Assembly (NCBI GenBank): GCA_029287305.1
Contig: JARFRJ010000356.1
Span: 1 to 8,993 of the forward strand
Reading direction: 5' to 3'
Origin: Hyphomonas sp.
GTDB taxonomy: Bacteria; Pseudomonadota; Alphaproteobacteria; Caulobacterales; Hyphomonadaceae
DNA: 8,993 bases
Shown: piece after piece, positions 7,624 through 8,993 of the stretch
Position numbering within the stretch: the stretch's first letter is position 1
Layout of the letters: every line of letters begins with the position of its first letter
The notes under the pieces: model-generated
The model's database searches: none
What the model saw: only the letters and a program-made list of their open reading frames with translations
What the model was told of the DNA's origin: nothing
Translations under genes and position numbers: made by a program

Positions 7624-8083
7624 TCTCTGTACGGGCAATTCTGCCCGTTCTATCATTGGAGAGGTCTTGGTGTCTGCACTGCCGGGCTACACAGGCTATT
7701 CAGCCGGTTCCAGCCCGAAAGGCGAGCCGCACCCTATGGCGGTGCGTGTGCTGCAGGATATGGGTCATGATGTGTCCGGCCTGTCTTCGAAAAGCTGGGA
7801 TGTCTATAGCGGACCGGAGGCCCCCAAAATGGATATTATAATCACCGTCTGTGACAATGCAGCCGGAGAGGCATGCCCGTATTGGCCGGGCCATCCGGTT
7901 GTAGTGCATTGGGGACTGCCAGACCCGGCGGCCATCGAAGAGCTTAATTTTATGCGCGCCGCCTTTGAAGACACGTATGCCAGCCTGAAGAAACGCCTCA
8001 CCGCTATGGCCGCGCTCCCTTTAAGCCAGATGAGCGATACAGACCGAAAAACCGCCATACAAGGCCTGCATAATCAGGGATAG
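7610..8083 (+). CDS. arsC: Arsenate reductase, thioredoxin-coupled low-molecular-weight phosphatase type
   Basis: Reduces arsenate to arsenite in the cytoplasm, using a relay of three cysteines regenerated by thioredoxin. The 157-residue protein opens with the phosphatase loop CTGNSARS (nucleophile C7, R13). The redox pair lies in VCDNAAGEACPYWPG (C81, C89), followed by HWGLPDPA with the LMW-PTP general-acid Asp. These features separate it from plain tyrosine phosphatases and from glutaredoxin-type ArsC. The ATG at 7610 is the only reasonable start, because an in-frame TGA lies three codons upstream (7601). No clear Shine-Dalgarno sequence precedes it. No arsR, arsenite pump or arsH is visible nearby, so it stands alone apart from the divergent hypothetical gene. 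It runs into rfbC convergently with a 19-bp gap. Confidence 0.9.
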   Translation: MNILILCTGNSARSIIGEVLVSALPGYTGYSAGSSPKGEPHPMAVRVLQDMGHDVSGLSSKSWDVYSGPEAPKMDIIITVCDNAAGEACPYWPGHPVVVHWGLPDPAAIEELNFMRAAFEDTYASLKKRLTAMAALPLSQMSDTDRKTAIQGLHNQG

Positions 8084-8102
8084 AGCCGTTACGAGAGCTT
8101 TA

Positions 8103-8597
8103 TTAACTGATAAAAACCTCCGCTTCTTTAAAAGCTAGGCTGTTCTCATCCTTAGGCGAAAGAAGCGGCGCCCCTTCAAAGGGCCAGTCTATCGCTAGGT
8201 CCGGATCATCCCAACGGATAGACCGGTCACAGTCCGGCGCATAATAATCGGTTGTCTTATATAGAAGTTCAGCCGTTTCGGTCAGGGTCAGAAATCCGTG
8301 CGCAAAGCCTTCCGGCACCCAGAATTGTTGCTTATTCTCAGCGGAAAGCATTGCCCCAACCCATTGGCCAAAATGCGGTGAATTTTGGCGAATGTCGACC
8401 GCCACATCAAAGACGGCCCCTTCAACCACACGAACGAGCTTCCCTTGGGCTTTAGGAGGGGTTTGATAGTGCAAGCCACGTAAGACGCCTTTGACAGATT
8501 TGGAATGATTGTCCTGAACAAAGCTGACAGGCCGCGCAATTGCAGCTTCAAAAGCGGCATGGCTGAAACTCTCATAGAAAAATCCCAGCCTCTCCAT
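8103..8597 (-). CDS. rfbC: dTDP-4-dehydrorhamnose 3,5-epimerase, N-terminus short or frameshifted
   Basis: Cupin-fold enzyme of dTDP-L-rhamnose synthesis (third step). The body aligns without gaps by eye to E. coli RfbC: GFFYESF, FVQDNHSKS, VLRGLHYQ with the catalytic H43 (E. coli numbering near 62), QGKLVR (K53), FDVAVDIR, FGQWVG, WVPEGFAHGF, and ELLYK with catalytic Y113. At 164 residues it lacks about 19 N-terminal residues, and the conserved RGFF reads LGFF. The minus-strand ATG at 8597 may therefore not be the original start; coding-like remnants in other frames lie just upstream. No rfbA, rfbB or rfbD is nearby, so this is an orphan copy. The active-site residues are intact, so the product could still fold if translated, but pseudogene status is quite possible. 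Confidence 0.85.
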   Translation of the reverse strand: MERLGFFYESFSHAAFEAAIARPVSFVQDNHSKSVKGVLRGLHYQTPPKAQGKLVRVVEGAVFDVAVDIRQNSPHFGQWVGAMLSAENKQQFWVPEGFAHGFLTLTETAELLYKTTDYYAPDCDRSIRWDDPDLAIDWPFEGAPLLSPKDENSLAFKEAEVFIS

Positions 8598-8641
8598 AAA
8601 CGCTTATCTCTTTTAAACGGTGTCTTGGAGGTAAAACCCAT
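8598..8641 (-). pseudogene. rfbC: Probable out-of-frame remnant of the rfbC N-terminus
   Basis: On the minus strand an ATG at 8641 is preceded by AAAGAGGTGA, which carries seven contiguous anti-Shine-Dalgarno matches (GAGGTGA) but sits very close to the ATG. It begins MGFTSKTPFK, which resembles usual RfbC starts. In a third frame the bases just before the intact body read ISVYGEA, matching the conserved VFGDA that precedes RGFF in E. coli RfbC. From the ATG at 8641 to the GGA of GFF is 56 bases, not a multiple of three. Two small indels, or a sequencing error, would explain this. It rests on short eye-made alignments. Confidence 0.4.
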
Positions 8642-8658
8642 TCACCTCTTTGCTGACA

Positions 8659-8685
8659 CTTTGCCCGGCGTGGGCAGGGTTTTTT
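8659..8685 (+). terminator. Rho-independent terminator, plus strand
   Basis: Stem CTTTGCCC (8659-8666) pairs with GGGCAGGG (8672-8679) around the loop GGCGT: eight pairs, two of them G-T. Six T follow directly (8680-8685). The form is canonical in the plus direction only. No convincing plus-strand gene ends just before it: arsC stops more than 570 bases upstream, and the intervening rfbC is on the other strand. Confidence 0.7.
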
Positions 8686-8737
8686 AAGTCACACTGAAAG
8701 ATTGAGGGCGAAATAGCTATTGGTAAATTAGCCTTAT

Positions 8738-8743
8738 ATTATA
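8738..8743 (-). promoter_or_regulatory. Possible -10 box for rfbC
   Basis: The minus strand reads a perfect TATAAT here within an AT-rich patch (about 8711-8750), roughly 95 bases before the ATG at 8641. No good -35 lies at 16-18 bases (best is TACCTT). The same patch could serve trpD on the plus strand, where TATATT and TATTAT occur without a matching -35. Confidence 0.25.
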
Positions 8744-8818
8744 TCTTATTGTTCGCAAGAAGGTAAAAACATACACGATCAAACCATGTATGCATTGCTT
8801 CATAAGGGATCTCTCGCT

Positions 8819-8863
8819 ATGGCGTTGGATTATGTCCGCCTCCGATTTATCCCCTGCCATTAA
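8819..8863 (+). CDS. Possible short upstream ORF overlapping the trpD start
   Basis: ATG at 8819 opens 14 codons (MALDYVRLRFIPCH) and ends at TAA 8861-8863, so it covers the trpD ATG in another frame. AAGGGA at 8804-8809 lies 9 bases before it, an ideal ribosome site, whereas the same site is 22 bases from the trpD ATG. It could act as a translated leader, or it may only mean that the ribosome site or the local sequence is misread. There are no Trp codons in this frame. Confidence 0.25.
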   Translation: MALDYVRLRFIPCH

Positions 8864-8993
8864 AGCCATCGCGCGTCACCAAGCGCTCGATAGCCGCAAT
8901 CTTGAAGCCGCTTTCAATACTATGCTGGAGGGCCAAGCCAGCCCTGAAGAGGTCGGTGCCCTTCTGATGGGCCTTGCTGTGCGCGGGGAAACC
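8832..8993 (+). CDS. trpD: Anthranilate phosphoribosyltransferase, N-terminal part (3' partial)
   Basis: Transfers phosphoribosyl from PRPP to anthranilate, the second step of tryptophan synthesis. The 54 visible codons cover only the helical N-terminal domain: AIKAIARHQALDSRNLEAAFNTMLEGQASPEEVGALLMGLAVRGET. The pattern E-A-x-x-x-x-x-M-L-x-G-x-A-x-P-x-x-V-G-A-x-L-M-x-L-x-x-[KR]-G-E-T is characteristic of TrpD. The PRPP-binding GTGGD motif lies beyond the window. The ATG at 8832 gives the usual N-terminal length but lacks a well-placed ribosome site. An in-frame ATG at 8790 would add 14 residues including two Trp (LWRW). No trpG precedes it, although trpG often does in related bacteria, so it is probably the first gene of its transcript. 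Confidence 0.87.
   Translation, partial: MSASDLSPAIKAIARHQALDSRNLEAAFNTMLEGQASPEEVGALLMGLAVRGET

Noticed and set aside
8505..8687. 60-residue plus-strand ORF ending at the terminator
   Set aside because: It is mostly antisense to rfbC, has no ribosome site or family resemblance, and runs through the terminator stem itself. It might lie on a transcript but is unlikely to be a protein gene.
8600..8832. Classical trp attenuator (Trp-rich leader peptide, then terminator, then trpD)
   Set aside because: The order is wrong: the terminator precedes the Trp codons, and I found no Trp-rich leader peptide before the hairpin.

Overview
The window looks like the end of a draft contig from an alphaproteobacterium with mid-range GC. 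The order rsmB, rpe, heparinase-like gene, purH resembles a neighbourhood I know from Alphaproteobacteria; placement nearer Hyphomonadaceae or Caulobacterales is only a guess. The first 41 bases are not biological: they are an untrimmed Nextera (Tn5 tagmentation) adapter, so the first gene is cut by the contig edge.

Positions 42-6863 hold a compact plus-strand run of housekeeping and envelope genes. These are the C-terminal half of RsmB (16S rRNA m5C methyltransferase), Rpe (ribulose-phosphate 3-epimerase), a heparinase II/III family protein, a membrane-anchored CapD/FlaA1-type nucleotide-sugar dehydratase/epimerase that overlaps the heparinase gene by 4 bases, and PurH (last two steps of IMP synthesis). 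The heparinase/CapD pair points to synthesis or turnover of a surface or intracellular glycan.

Positions 6864-7061 are a short convergent intergenic region. It contains nearly six copies of a 12-bp GC-rich tandem repeat directly behind purH.

Positions 7062-8597 look more like accessory DNA. They hold an unrecognised 134-residue cytoplasmic protein (minus), a divergently transcribed thioredoxin-type arsenate reductase ArsC (plus), and a lone RfbC (dTDP-4-dehydrorhamnose 3,5-epimerase, minus). The N-terminus of RfbC appears shortened or frameshifted.

Positions 8598-8993 hold a gap with a good plus-strand intrinsic terminator that has no obvious gene to terminate, and then the first 54 codons of trpD (anthranilate phosphoribosyltransferase), cut by the window end.

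I see no RNA gene, CRISPR array, insertion sequence or clear new defence system. The points most worth a second look are the damaged rfbC 5' end with the adjacent terminator, the trpD start region with an overlapping upstream ORF, the tandem repeat behind purH, and the orphan gene divergent from arsC.
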